In this document: piece after piece, positions 16,044 through 24,803 of the stretch
Position numbering within the stretch: the stretch's first letter is position 1
Layout of the letters: each line of letters starts with the position of its first letter
DNA from: DASVTR01 sp033855775
Lineage (GTDB): Bacteria; Acidobacteriota; Blastocatellia; Pyrinomonadales; Pyrinomonadaceae
Length of the DNA stretch: 62,875 bases
Reading direction: 5' to 3'
Assembly: GCA_033855775.1 (NCBI GenBank)
Contig: JAWVFT010000019.1
Span: forward strand, 1-62,875
Program-made: the position numbers and the translations under genes
The notes under the pieces: model-generated
The model's input: the letters and a program-made list of their open reading frames with translations, nothing else
Databases searched by the model: none
Told to the model about the DNA's origin: nothing

Positions 16044-17390
16044 ATGTTTTCAGTTTTAGGCATCATCGCGGTCTTCCTGCTGGTGCTGGCGAACGGCTTC
16101 TTCGTCGCGTCGGAGTTTGCGTTGGTGGGCGTGCGGCGCTCGCGTGTCGCAACGCTGGCGGAGGCTGGCGACGCTCGCGCGCAAAGGCTGCTGCGTTTGG
16201 TGGACAACCTCAACGCATATATCTCCGCGACGCAGCTTGGCATCACGCTGGCGTCGCTCGCCCTCGGTTGGATTGGCGAGCCAGCCATCGCGCGCCTGCT
16301 CGAAGGCCCGCTCGAAGGGCGCGTCTCGCAAGGCATGCTCGACACCATCGCCTTCGCCGTCGCCTTCATCACCATCACGTTTCTGCACATCGTGCTTGGC
16401 GAGTTGGCCCCGAAGACGCTCGCGCTTGAGCGCGCCGAAAAGGTGGCTCTGGCGATTGCGTGGCCGATGGAGTTGTTCTACAAAACCTTTCGCCTGCCGA
16501 TTCGCCTGCTCGACTGGGCAGGGACGCGCACGGTCCGTCTCTTCGGCCTGCATCCGTCCGCCGAGCACGGCTCGATTTACACTTCCGAAGAGTTACAGCA
16601 ACTCGTAGACGCTTCGCACCAGAGCGGCCATCTGGCTCCCGGCGCGCGTCGCCTGATTAACAGCATCTTCGCTTTCTCCGTGGCCGAAGTCCGCGAAGCG
16701 ATGATTCCGCGCACCAACGTCGTCGCTCTGCCTGCGACGGCGACGCTGGATGAAGCGGAGAAAGTTTTTTGTGAGACGGGCTATTCGCGCCTGCCCGTCT
16801 TTCGTGAGCGGTTGGACAATATCGTCGGCGTGCTCTTGATGAAAGACTTGGTGCCTTGCCTGCGCAAAGCGGCTGAAGATTTTCAGTTGGAGAGGTTGCT
16901 GCACTCGCCGATGTTCGTTCCGGCGACGGCGCGGCTCGGCCCCGTGCTCGGGCAGATGCAGGCGGCGCAATCGCACATCGCCTTCGTCGTTGACGAGCAC
17001 GGCGGCATCGAAGGCTTGGTCACGCTCGAAGATTTGTTGGAAGAGATTGTCGGCGAGATTAACGACGAGTACGACTCGGAGGCGCTCGCTCAAGTCGTCA
17101 GGGAAGAGAGCGGAGCTTACGTGCTCGACGGCATGCTGGCCGTGCGCGACGCGAATCGTCGTTTCAACCTGCGCTTGCCCGAAGAGGCTAGCTATACGAC
17201 GCTGGCCGGTTTCCTGCTGGCGAAGGCCGGGCGGCTCCTGCGGCAGGGCGAATCAATCGAACACGACGGCGCACGCTTCACGGTCGAACGCATTGACCGC
17301 CGCCGCATTCGCAGCATACGCTTTCAGCCCGCGGGGGCAGCCGGGACGCCAGGCGTTAAAGCCCTGACGACGCCGAAGGTTAAAGCCTGA
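16044..17390 (+). CDS. CNNM/CorC-type membrane protein with CBS pair (hemolysin family)
   Basis: About 448 residues from the ATG at 16044 (a TTG three codons upstream is possible). An N-terminal CNNM/DUF21 membrane domain (LVLANGFFVASEFALVGVRR, then LGITLASLALGWIGEP, residues 1-190) is followed by a CBS pair at about 205-330 (MIPRTNVV, YSRLPVFRE, DEHGGIEGLVTLEDLLEEIV). A CorC_HlyC transporter-associated domain closes it at about 350-430. Members are inner-membrane proteins implicated in Mg2+ or Co2+ efflux and homeostasis. It follows the hydrolase gene by 77 bp on the same strand. Confidence 0.92.
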   Translation: MFSVLGIIAVFLLVLANGFFVASEFALVGVRRSRVATLAEAGDARAQRLLRLVDNLNAYISATQLGITLASLALGWIGEPAIARLLEGPLEGRVSQGMLDTIAFAVAFITITFLHIVLGELAPKTLALERAEKVALAIAWPMELFYKTFRLPIRLLDWAGTRTVRLFGLHPSAEHGSIYTSEELQQLVDASHQSGHLAPGARRLINSIFAFSVAEVREAMIPRTNVVALPATATLDEAEKVFCETGYSRLPVFRERLDNIVGVLLMKDLVPCLRKAAEDFQLERLLHSPMFVPATARLGPVLGQMQAAQSHIAFVVDEHGGIEGLVTLEDLLEEIVGEINDEYDSEALAQVVREESGAYVLDGMLAVRDANRRFNLRLPEEASYTTLAGFLLAKAGRLLRQGESIEHDGARFTVERIDRRRIRSIRFQPAGAAGTPGVKALTTPKVKA

Positions 17391-17577
17391 CGGTGACGAA
17401 ACTGAAGCTATTACGGCTTCAAGGCTTCACTTCGCCTGCGCCGCGCGTTGTCGTCGCTGCTCCGCAGTTAAGCCGACGCCGCCGCGCGAAATAAACGGGC
17501 GCGGCGGCCAACCAAATCCGCATGCGTGTGTCTATAGAGTTGACCTTCTGGAACCTCTCTTGTGAGGATGGCCGCCT

Positions 17578-18198
17578 TTGAGTCGCAGCGAAGACGAGTT
17601 AATCACAGCCGCGCAGGCGGGCGACGCCGACGCCTTCTGCCTTCTGGCCGAAAGCTATCAACGGCGCGTCTACCTGCTGGCCCTGCACTACTGCCGCGAC
17701 GCGCAGGACGCCGAAGATTTATCGCAGGAAGTCTGGCTCAAAGCCTTCAAGGCGCTCGGCGGATTCCGTGGCGAGTCGAGCTTTTATACATGGCTGCGGC
17801 AGATTATCATCAATTCATTTCTCAACCACCGGCGCGCAGCCTCTCGCCGATGGACGAGCGATAGCTCAGCCGTCAACCTTGAACAACTCGCCGAGATGGA
17901 CGAAGCAAACGGCTGGCAAGCCGGGCGCGCGCGCGATGCCGAAGGCGACATGCACGCGCGCCTGCTCTTGCAAAAAGTGTTCGAAGCCCTCGGAGAATTG
18001 ACGCCGCAGCAACGCTTGATTTTCCTGCTCAAGCACCGCGAGGGTTTGACCTACGAGGAAATCTCGAAGGCGTTCGGCTGCTCGACGGGGACAATCAAGA
18101 AGGCTCTCTTTCGCGCCGTCTCAAAGTTGCGGCAACGCTTGGGCGTCGAGGCCGCGGCTCCCGAATATGAGCCGTGCGCGGCGGGCGAAAATATTTAG
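17578..18198 (+). CDS. ECF-type RNA polymerase sigma factor
   Basis: A 206-residue sigma-70 family protein. Region 2 (residues 20-85) contains YCRDAQDAEDLSQEVWLKAF and the promoter-melting FYTWLRQIIIN; region 4 (about 140-190) contains LTPQQRLIFLLKHREGLTYE and the helix-turn-helix SKAFGCSTGTIKKALFRAV. There is no region 1 or 3, as in the ECF group. The start is a TTG preceded by GTGAGGA. The anti-sigma gene starts 15 bp downstream, followed by an overlapping gene for an exported protein, so the three form an operon that probably responds to an envelope signal. Confidence 0.92.
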   Translation: MSRSEDELITAAQAGDADAFCLLAESYQRRVYLLALHYCRDAQDAEDLSQEVWLKAFKALGGFRGESSFYTWLRQIIINSFLNHRRAASRRWTSDSSAVNLEQLAEMDEANGWQAGRARDAEGDMHARLLLQKVFEALGELTPQQRLIFLLKHREGLTYEEISKAFGCSTGTIKKALFRAVSKLRQRLGVEAAAPEYEPCAAGENI

Positions 18199-18213
18199 GA
18201 CGGAGTTCAAACG

Positions 18214-18900
18214 ATGCACAATTGTCGCCGGACGGAAAGCCAGTTCGCTGACCTGCTCTTCGCCGGGATGGACGGCGAGCGCAAGGCTCATCTCTTAACC
18301 GAGATTGAGCATTGCCCGGACTGCCTGAGCCAATACCAGTCGCTCTCCGACACGCTCTTTATCTTCGAGGGGACGACCGCCGCCGCCACGCCGCCGGAAC
18401 ATTACTGGCCGCGCTACAACGCCAACTTGCGCGAGCGGCTGCTCACGCCGGAGCCTGCGGCTAATCTTAACAAGAGCGCTCGCGCTTCCATTTGGAAACG
18501 ATTGCTGACGGCGCGGCTGCCCGTTCCCATCCCCGTCGCTGCGGCCCTCGTCGTCTGCTTAGCTCTGACTTCCGCGCTGGCCTTCAGGCAAACGGCTGTC
18601 GCGAAAACTCAGCCCGCGCCCGCTCCGCCTTCGTCCGTTAAGTACATCGAAATTCCCGTCACGCAAGAGAAGATTGTGACGCGCATAATCTATGTCGAGA
18701 AGAAGCAGGCGAAGGAACGCGGGCGCAAACAGTCGCTGCCGGAAGTCGCGGGCTTGAACGAGAGCAACGACCGCGAGGCTGCGGGCAACAAGGATGAAGA
18801 CAAGGCAGGCTTTTTCACGCGCGCCAATCTCAAGGGCTTTCAACCGGCGGACGACATGAAAATCAGAGTCCTCAAGAGGAACAACACGGATGACAAGTAG
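18214..18900 (+). CDS. Membrane-anchored anti-sigma factor
   Basis: A 228-residue protein with GGAG eight bases before the ATG. The N-terminal part holds C4 and an HCPDC cluster at about 32-36, a variant of the zinc-binding anti-sigma (zf-HC2) motif in which the usual three-residue gap between His and Cys is missing. One hydrophobic helix at about 102-122 (VPIPVAAALVVCLALTSALA) separates this cytoplasmic part from a periplasmic tail rich in Lys, Glu and Asp. It should bind and inhibit the sigma factor encoded just upstream. Its last 11 bp overlap the next gene, implying coupled translation. Confidence 0.82.
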   Translation: MHNCRRTESQFADLLFAGMDGERKAHLLTEIEHCPDCLSQYQSLSDTLFIFEGTTAAATPPEHYWPRYNANLRERLLTPEPAANLNKSARASIWKRLLTARLPVPIPVAAALVVCLALTSALAFRQTAVAKTQPAPAPPSSVKYIEIPVTQEKIVTRIIYVEKKQAKERGRKQSLPEVAGLNESNDREAAGNKDEDKAGFFTRANLKGFQPADDMKIRVLKRNNTDDK

Positions 18901-20044
18901 AAAGTTAACCGGCTCTCTTCTCTGCCTGCTGCTGCTCTGTGGCGCATCGGCTATCGGCGCGCGGGCGCAGGAGGGGAAAAAGCAGCAGTTGGTGATTCCG
19001 ATGAAGGGCGGCTACTTCGTCGCCTTCACGACCGAGGCCGACCCGTCCAACGCGCGCGCGCTGTCGTCGAGCTTCGCCGAAGCTTATTTCAAGTCGCAGA
19101 CGATTCGCCGCGTCTTCGTCGATAGCGGCAGCGATTTCTTCTTCGGCTACGACCTGGTGATTGAGCCCGTAGCCGACGCCAAGCAGTTTCGCGTCCTCGT
19201 CAAGCCGCTCAGCGCGGAAGACGAGAAAGAGTTGCGCGCCCGCACGTCCTTCAAGACACGGCGCATGCACCCGGACTATAACGTCGCGGGATTGTCGCGC
19301 GCCGCCGCCCCACAGTTGATTCAAGACGGCGATGCCTTCGCGCTCGACGTGCTCGTCAACCCGCAAACCGGCGGCAAGATTGTTGACGTGGTGCAAGTCT
19401 CGTTTGACCAGACGAAGTTGCGCGAAGCGCCGATGAGCCTCAGCCCGCCGCGCGATTACACGCTCGCCGATGTCGAGTTGAATATCAGCAACTACAAGCT
19501 GCTGGTCAACGGAGAACTGGTCGCCGGAGCCAGACGCACGGGCGGCTGCGCCGGGCCGCTCGTCTGGTTTCACCTGCCCGGCAAAGGCCGCTTCATCTTC
19601 TCGCTGACGCCGCACGAGGGCTACGACTTTCGCAAGGTGGCGACCATAGAGCACAACAAAATCACCTTCAACTGGGACGGCAGCCAGTACGAGTGGTTTT
19701 CCGACTCGCCCATTATCGGCAGCGGCGGCAACTGGAATCTATGGGTGACGCGCGATGCCGGCTACATCCCTGAGTTCTACGATTCGACGACGCCCAAGAC
19801 GACGCAAACGACTGCCAAGAGCGTGCCGCTACGCGCCGAAGGCAAAGACGGGCCGACCACCAAGGCTCCGCCGAACCTGACCTTTGACGAAGAGGCCGGG
19901 CGCAACACGAAGAGCCGCAAGCAAGTGTTGGTCGAAAGAGAACCGGCCCTGAGCAGCGCGGCGGCGGCCAGCCAGACTCCCAGACGAATCCGCATCGTCA
20001 TCGGAGCCGCCGACCGCATCGAAAATCTTCTCCCTAAAAACTAG
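18890..20044 (+). CDS. Exported protein of unknown function, third gene of the ECF sigma operon
   Basis: A 384-residue protein with a signal peptide (KLTGSLLCLLLLCGASAIGARA). I recognise no domain. The N-terminal half carries SSSFAEAYFKSQTIRRVFVDSG and DYTLADVELNISNYKLLVNGE, suggestive of a beta-rich periplasmic fold. A conserved-looking WFHLPGKGRFIFSL block is followed by GSQYEWFSDSPI and WNLWV. The C-terminal 80 residues are Thr/Lys/Ala-rich and probably disordered. The start overlaps the anti-sigma gene, so the product is likely made in step with it and could sense or execute the envelope response. That role is inferred from position only. Confidence 0.72.
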   Translation: MTSRKLTGSLLCLLLLCGASAIGARAQEGKKQQLVIPMKGGYFVAFTTEADPSNARALSSSFAEAYFKSQTIRRVFVDSGSDFFFGYDLVIEPVADAKQFRVLVKPLSAEDEKELRARTSFKTRRMHPDYNVAGLSRAAAPQLIQDGDAFALDVLVNPQTGGKIVDVVQVSFDQTKLREAPMSLSPPRDYTLADVELNISNYKLLVNGELVAGARRTGGCAGPLVWFHLPGKGRFIFSLTPHEGYDFRKVATIEHNKITFNWDGSQYEWFSDSPIIGSGGNWNLWVTRDAGYIPEFYDSTTPKTTQTTAKSVPLRAEGKDGPTTKAPPNLTFDEEAGRNTKSRKQVLVEREPALSSAAAASQTPRRIRIVIGAADRIENLLPKN

Positions 20045-20171
20045 ACCGCGACACTGCGCAGGCTGACATAAAAGAGCAAGCCTTTCGTGGCTTGACGCCG
20101 GACGTGTGCCTGCTCGCGGAGCCGCGCGACTGTCATCAACGAGTCATCATTCAACAAAGGAGACAGCCTCT

Positions 20172-20825
20172 ATGAAAAAAGATTTAATCTTAGTCGCAGC
20201 CCTGATAGCGCTTTCTTCATGCTTTAATTCCGGGGAGGCGCGCGCGCAGTCTGAAGAGTTGCAAAGGTTCGAAGTCGGCGTTCATTTCTCATCGCTCACG
20301 CTGGACACCAGCAGCACGACGGAGGCGGGACTCGGCGTGAGATTCACCTACAACGCGACCAAAAACATCGCCTTTGAAGCCGAAGGCAATCTCTTTCCTC
20401 ACGACGCGCGCGCGCGCGCGCAACTCGACGGCGGGCGCGGAGCCGAAGGGCTCTTCGGCGTCAAGATTGGCAAACGCTACGAGAAGTTTGGCATCTTCGC
20501 CAAGGCGCGTCCGGGCCTCATCAGCTTCACGCGCGGCAAGTTCAACATTGTGCCGAACAACGATGGAAGCTCTTTCCCTTTCGACTTGCACACCGAGCGC
20601 CTCACACACTTCGCCTTTGATGTCGGCGGCGTTCTGGAGTTCTACCCGACGCGCCGCATCGTCGCGCGCTTTGATGCTGGCGACACCATCATTCGCTATG
20701 GCGACACGACGCTCGACACCTTCAGCGGCCCCGCCGGCGGGCCGTTCACTCCTTTACAATTTACGGTTCCCGGCAACATCACACACAACTTTCAATTCAC
20801 GGCGGGCGTCGGCTTTCGCTTTTAA
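20172..20825 (+). CDS. Single-domain outer-membrane beta-barrel protein
   Basis: A 217-residue exported protein. AGGAGA lies ten bases ahead of the ATG at 20172, and the signal peptide is DLILVAALIALSSCFNSGEARA. The mature part begins FEVGVHFSSLTL and contains NIAFEAEGNLFPH, KFGIFAKARPGL, EFYPTRRIVARFDAGDTII and terminal FTAGVGFRF. These are the same landmarks, in the same order, as each half of the duplicated protein at 13018-14331, so the genes are paralogues. The final Phe fits a BAM beta-signal. An inverted repeat terminator follows. Function unknown. Confidence 0.83.
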   Translation: MKKDLILVAALIALSSCFNSGEARAQSEELQRFEVGVHFSSLTLDTSSTTEAGLGVRFTYNATKNIAFEAEGNLFPHDARARAQLDGGRGAEGLFGVKIGKRYEKFGIFAKARPGLISFTRGKFNIVPNNDGSSFPFDLHTERLTHFAFDVGGVLEFYPTRRIVARFDAGDTIIRYGDTTLDTFSGPAGGPFTPLQFTVPGNITHNFQFTAGVGFRF

Positions 20826-20893
20826 GCAAGTCTGACTTTCGCTTTTAAGCGAGCAAGGCTTGCGCGGCGCGGCAATGCTTCGTTTGCGCTGAC

Positions 20894-20934
20894 GAGAAAG
20901 GCGACGGCTCAAACTAAAGCCGTCGCCTCTTTCG
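20894..20934. terminator. Bidirectional terminator between convergent genes
   Basis: AAAGGCGACGGCT and AGCCGTCGCCTCTTT form a 12-bp perfect stem around an 8-base loop, with A-rich and T-rich flanks on either side. It separates the barrel gene (plus) from the TonB-dependent receptor (minus). Confidence 0.85.
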
Positions 20935-20946
20935 TTCTCGCGCTTG

Positions 20947-23721
20947 TTAGAAGACGAGGCGCGCTCCGAATTGAAACTGGCGACCGGGGTCTGAATTTTG
21001 CAGGCCGGGCTGCGGCGCGAGGAAGGTGGCGAGCGGCGTGGCGGCATTGCCGTAGATGTTGTTCAACTTGATGTAGTTCGTGTGGTTCGTCAGATTAAAA
21101 GCTTCGGCGCGTAGTTCAAGGCGCACGCTCTCGCGTAGTTGGAACCTGCGCGCGAGCGAGAGGTCAAAGCTCGCCTGCATGGGCGCGCGGAAAGAGTTGC
21201 GCCCAAAGCCCGCGGGACGGTCAACCGTGTAGCCGTCGCCGTTATTGTCAACTCCTGTGATGGCGTTGACGGGCAAGCCGGAGGCCAGCGTCGTGACGAA
21301 AGAGAGTTGCGATTGAAACGGCAACTCGACGAAGCCGTTGGCGACGAAGCGGTGGCGTTGATGAAAATCCGAAGGGCCACGCTCCTGCCGCGCGTCAACG
21401 CCGAAGAGATTCGGCACGCCCGTGTCAGGCTCGCCGAAGAACATCGAATCGGTCAAAGCCGAAGCGTAAACGTAGTGAGCCTCGAATTGAAAACGATTGC
21501 TCAAGCGACGCAGCAATCCGAAGTCGAGCGCGTCGTAGTTGCTCGAAGCCGTGTTTTCGATGACGGCGACTTTTCGAGTTTTGATGCCTTGATAAGTTGT
21601 GCCGAACGGCCTCGTCGCGTCGGCAGCCGCGGCGGAGAGCGTCTGCCCCGGCGCGCTGCGAATGAAGGGCGCGGGCGCGTTGATGTCGTTGACGCGCATC
21701 TGCTTGAGCGTGCGCGAATGAATCGCATCCATCGTCAGCGTCCAATCTTTAAAGAGAGAGCGCTGCAAGCCGAAGGAAAACTGCATACTGTAAGGATTGA
21801 GCAGCTTTGCCGCTGGAAGATAAACGTAATCGCGTATCGCTTCCGCGCTGCCGACGGGAGGCGCGACGAGCGAGTTTGGAAACGTGGGCGCGCCCGGCGT
21901 TGGGCTTGGCGTGTAATTGAATCTATAGGTTCTGAGATTCGCGTCAACGCCTTCGAGCAGGAAGCGGCGCGTGATGTACATGTAGTACTGGTCGTGGAAG
22001 ACGCCCGCGCCGCCGCGCAGGATGGTCTTGCCGTCGCCCGCCACGTCGAAGGCGAAGCCAAGGCGCGGGGCAAAGTTGTTGCGGTCATCGGTGATTGATT
22101 GATAGTCGTAGCGCAAGCCGAGGTTCGCCGTCAAACGTGACGCCACGCGCCAGTTGTCCTGCACGAAGGCGGAAAAAATCGTCTGCCCGTAACGGACGAA
22201 GCCGTCGCCGAATTTCTGCGTGTAGTCAAGCGGGGTTTGGCCGGGCAAGGGCGTGCCGGGGCTGAAGCGATATTCGCCAAACGGCGTCGAACTAAAATCA
22301 CGAACGTGCTGGCGCGTGTAGTCGCCGCCGAATTTCAAGTCGTGATTACGGAATTGCATCGCCAGTTGGTCGGCCATCTGCCATGACTGCGAGCGCACCC
22401 ATGAATAGTTCGAGCCGCCTTCCGTGCTGTAGTTCGGGCGGACGATTGAGACTTGCGGAAAGAGCGCGCTCGATGCGGACGGCAGCGCGTTGACGTAGCT
22501 CGCGCGCAGTTCGTTGACCGCTCTGCCCCACACCGTCCGGTCTGTGAATTGAGCGCCGACGGCCTGCGTCTTGCTGACCTGCGCCGCGCTCGGCTGCGTG
22601 AAATTGCTAACGCGGTCGTTCGGATTATCGTTCGTGTTGCGATTGCCGTTGAGCCTGAGCGAAGCGGAGTGCGTGTCGTTAAAGTTGTAATCGAAACGGG
22701 CGAGGCCAACGTAGTCGCGGAAATTTCCGATGTAGGTCAACGGCTGCGGCTTTTGAATGAACGCGCCGCGCGTTGCGCGCGTCTGCTCGTAGTTGACGAA
22801 GAAGGTCGCGCGCTCGTTCCACAAGGGCCCGCCGAGCGCGCCGCCAAACTGCGCAAGCTCGTTCGGCACATGCTGCGACGCGACGGGCGGGGCTGCCTGA
22901 ATGCCGCTCGGGCGCAGGAAGAAGAAGCCCTCGCCGTGAAAGTTGGCCGTGCCGGAGCGCGTGACCGCGCTGATGATTCCGGCGCTCGACCCGCCATACT
23001 CCGCCGAATACTGGTTGGTCAGAACCTTGAACTCCTGCACCGCCGACAGAGAGACTTGCTGCTGCGGCGCGTTGGCAAAGACGAAATCGTAGTTGCTATT
23101 GCCGTCGAGCTTGTAGAAAGTCTGGCGATAAGAGTTGGCGTTGATGGAGAGGCGCGCGGCGGTCGAGCCGTCCGCGCCGAGGCCGCCCGTGTTGCGGACG
23201 TGCGGGTCGAGCAGGGCGAAACGATTCAAGCTCCGACCGTTCGACGGCAGTTCGCCAATCTGCCGCGTGTCAACCACCTGACTCACTTCGGGCGCGTTAT
23301 TGACGACGGGCGAGACGGCATCCGTGATTGTCACCGACGCGCTGATGCCCTTCAATTCCAGAGCCGCATCAATCGTCGCAATGCCGCCCGAAACAAGCGC
23401 GACCTGCGCCGTTGACGAATCACGAAAATCGTCTGCGCTAACAGTCACTTCATAATCCGCCGCCGGAGGAAGACCGCTCATGAAGAAGCGTCCGTCCTCG
23501 TCCGCTTGCGCTTCACGGCTCAAGCGCAACGTCGCGCTCCTGACACGCACGCGCGCCCCGCCGATGCTCGCGCCCGTGCCGGAAGATGTGACGACGCCGC
23601 GAATGCCCGCCGTCAATTCCGTCTGCGCCAGCGCGGTAGACTGCGCGCAGAGGCAGACGGTTAAAGCCAGAAGAATGGCGTGTAGAAGAGTCCGCTGTTT
23701 GTAGGATTGACGCGTCGCCAT
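20947..23721 (-). CDS. TonB-dependent receptor with carboxypeptidase-regulatory-like N-terminal domain
   Basis: A 924-residue outer-membrane receptor. AAGAAAGG precedes the ATG at 23721; an upstream TTG lies inside that ribosome-binding site. A signal peptide (LLHAILLALTVCLCAQSTALA) leads to a CarboxypepD_reg domain (about 40-125: GIRGVVTSSGTGASIGGARV). A plug domain with RQIGELPSNGRSLNRFALLD and EFKVLTNQYSAEYGG follows, then a long barrel ending with ...QFGARLVF. This is the Oar-like class expanded in Acidobacteriota, thought to import large polymers or siderophore-type ligands. No TonB box could be assigned with confidence. No partner SusD-like gene is adjacent, so the substrate is unknown. 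Confidence 0.92.
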   Translation of the reverse strand: MATRQSYKQRTLLHAILLALTVCLCAQSTALAQTELTAGIRGVVTSSGTGASIGGARVRVRSATLRLSREAQADEDGRFFMSGLPPAADYEVTVSADDFRDSSTAQVALVSGGIATIDAALELKGISASVTITDAVSPVVNNAPEVSQVVDTRQIGELPSNGRSLNRFALLDPHVRNTGGLGADGSTAARLSINANSYRQTFYKLDGNSNYDFVFANAPQQQVSLSAVQEFKVLTNQYSAEYGGSSAGIISAVTRSGTANFHGEGFFFLRPSGIQAAPPVASQHVPNELAQFGGALGGPLWNERATFFVNYEQTRATRGAFIQKPQPLTYIGNFRDYVGLARFDYNFNDTHSASLRLNGNRNTNDNPNDRVSNFTQPSAAQVSKTQAVGAQFTDRTVWGRAVNELRASYVNALPSASSALFPQVSIVRPNYSTEGGSNYSWVRSQSWQMADQLAMQFRNHDLKFGGDYTRQHVRDFSSTPFGEYRFSPGTPLPGQTPLDYTQKFGDGFVRYGQTIFSAFVQDNWRVASRLTANLGLRYDYQSITDDRNNFAPRLGFAFDVAGDGKTILRGGAGVFHDQYYMYITRRFLLEGVDANLRTYRFNYTPSPTPGAPTFPNSLVAPPVGSAEAIRDYVYLPAAKLLNPYSMQFSFGLQRSLFKDWTLTMDAIHSRTLKQMRVNDINAPAPFIRSAPGQTLSAAAADATRPFGTTYQGIKTRKVAVIENTASSNYDALDFGLLRRLSNRFQFEAHYVYASALTDSMFFGEPDTGVPNLFGVDARQERGPSDFHQRHRFVANGFVELPFQSQLSFVTTLASGLPVNAITGVDNNGDGYTVDRPAGFGRNSFRAPMQASFDLSLARRFQLRESVRLELRAEAFNLTNHTNYIKLNNIYGNAATPLATFLAPQPGLQNSDPGRQFQFGARLVF

Positions 23722-24209
23722 CGGATGCCTTTCTTGCAAGTCACGGCCGGCGACTCTAGAATGAAGAAGACCGCCAGCCTCTCAAGGGTTGTCGTTCAAA
23801 AGGGTTCGCGCGGCTGCTTCGCCAAAAGTCAGGCCGAGCGAATCCTTCTTGATAAGCAAGAAAATCTTCGAGCTTAGGATATTGATAGACGCGCTAAACT
23901 TCACGTCTCAGGATTGAAAATGAAATCCAATTTCAACTTTGATGACCATATAATAGACGGCAGCGGCGTGTCAATCATTATTCGCTCAAGCTCGCGTCGG
24001 TAGTGGCTGAAGAGAGAGAGCGAGGCTCAAGGCGCGCTTCGTTGATGCGATAGTCAAGGACGCTCTTGACGCGCCTCTGCATTACGCCCCGCGCGCCGGA
24101 GTAAGTTATAATCCGCGCGCACGAACGAAAGACGACGAAGACCGGCGGCGCGCAAGAACTGTCGCTGTCCGCTGTCGAGAATTAGAACCGAGAGGGTTGA
24201 GAAGAAATA
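23722..24209. other. Intergenic region upstream of the receptor and dksA-like genes
   Basis: A 488-bp gap between divergent genes with no credible open frame. It contains an AT-richer patch around 23910-23960 with a TATAAT at about 23948, and a second TATAAT at 24107-24112 on the plus strand, about 98 bp before the dksA-like ATG. Neither has a well-spaced -35 element, so promoters are only suggested. Confidence 0.4.
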
Positions 24210-24590
24210 ATGGATGAGAAGAAATTGGAACAGTATCGCCGCGTGCTCTTAGAGCAGTTGCGGCAACACACGGAACACGTGCGCGACGAGCAGGCCGCGG
24301 CGTTGGAATTTGCCAGAGCCGACGACGGCGCCAAAGACAGCGTTGACATGTCGTTGCGCGATGTCAATCAGGAGATTGCGTTCCGCCTCGGCGAGCACGA
24401 ATCGCGCATGGTCGCCGATATAGACCAAGCCTTGCTCAGAATGGATGAGGGTTCATACGGTGTCTGCGAGCGTTGCGACAAGCCCATTGACGAGCGCCGC
24501 CTCGACGCCATGCCGACCGCCCGCTACGACGCCGCCTGCCAAGCCATCATCGAAGCCAATGAGGGCCTCGATGACATGCCGACACTCTAA
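24210..24590 (+). CDS. dksA: DksA/TraR-family zinc-finger regulator
   Basis: A 126-residue protein. The N-terminal 80 residues are predicted coiled coil (EQYRRVLLEQLRQHTEHVRD), as in DksA, which reaches into the RNA polymerase secondary channel. The C-terminal finger reads YGVCERCDKPID with C86 and C89 and then ARYDAACQ, where only C110 is present. The usual first Cys of the second pair is Asp107, so the site is C-C-D-C. The coiled-coil tip acidic motif appears as KDSVDMS. Family proteins modulate transcription with ppGpp. The stop codon is followed directly by repeat array A. Confidence 0.87.
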   Translation: MDEKKLEQYRRVLLEQLRQHTEHVRDEQAAALEFARADDGAKDSVDMSLRDVNQEIAFRLGEHESRMVADIDQALLRMDEGSYGVCERCDKPIDERRLDAMPTARYDAACQAIIEANEGLDDMPTL

Positions 24591-24803
24591 CGACAGCAGC
24601 AAGTTAAGAGTGACGAGGGACGAGCAAGAATTAAAGCCGGGACGAGTGACAAGCGATAAGCGATGAGTTGTAATAACAACAACTCATCGCTTATCGTTTA
24701 TCGCTCATCACTGCTTGTCACTTATCGCTCGTTGTTCGTCGCTTCTTACTGCTTACCGCTTTCTCCTGCTCGTCACTCGTCACTCTTAACTTACCACTGC
24801 TTT
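24591..24803. repeat. Palindromic heptanucleotide-word array A, between dksA and xerC stops
   Basis: The whole gap between the convergent dksA-like and xerC genes is built of degenerate AGTGACR/AGCGATA words, direct on the left arm and complementary on the right. The arms pair (AGTTAAGAGTGACGAG near the left end, its complement near 24775-24791). The centre is a perfect 17-bp stem, 24655-24671 with 24679-24695, around the 7-base loop AATAACA. Both flanking stop codons touch the array. It could terminate both transcripts. The same word family recurs at four other places in the window. Confidence 0.85.

Noticed and set aside
21139..23415. Two long plus-strand open frames opposite the TonB-dependent receptor
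   Set aside because: Composition is Arg/Val/Ala-rich without domains, as expected from antisense reading of a high-GC receptor gene.
24591..24803. Insertion sequence or MITE for the word arrays
   Set aside because: No target-site duplication or fixed-length terminal repeat is seen; length and word order differ between copies, which favours slippage over transposition.
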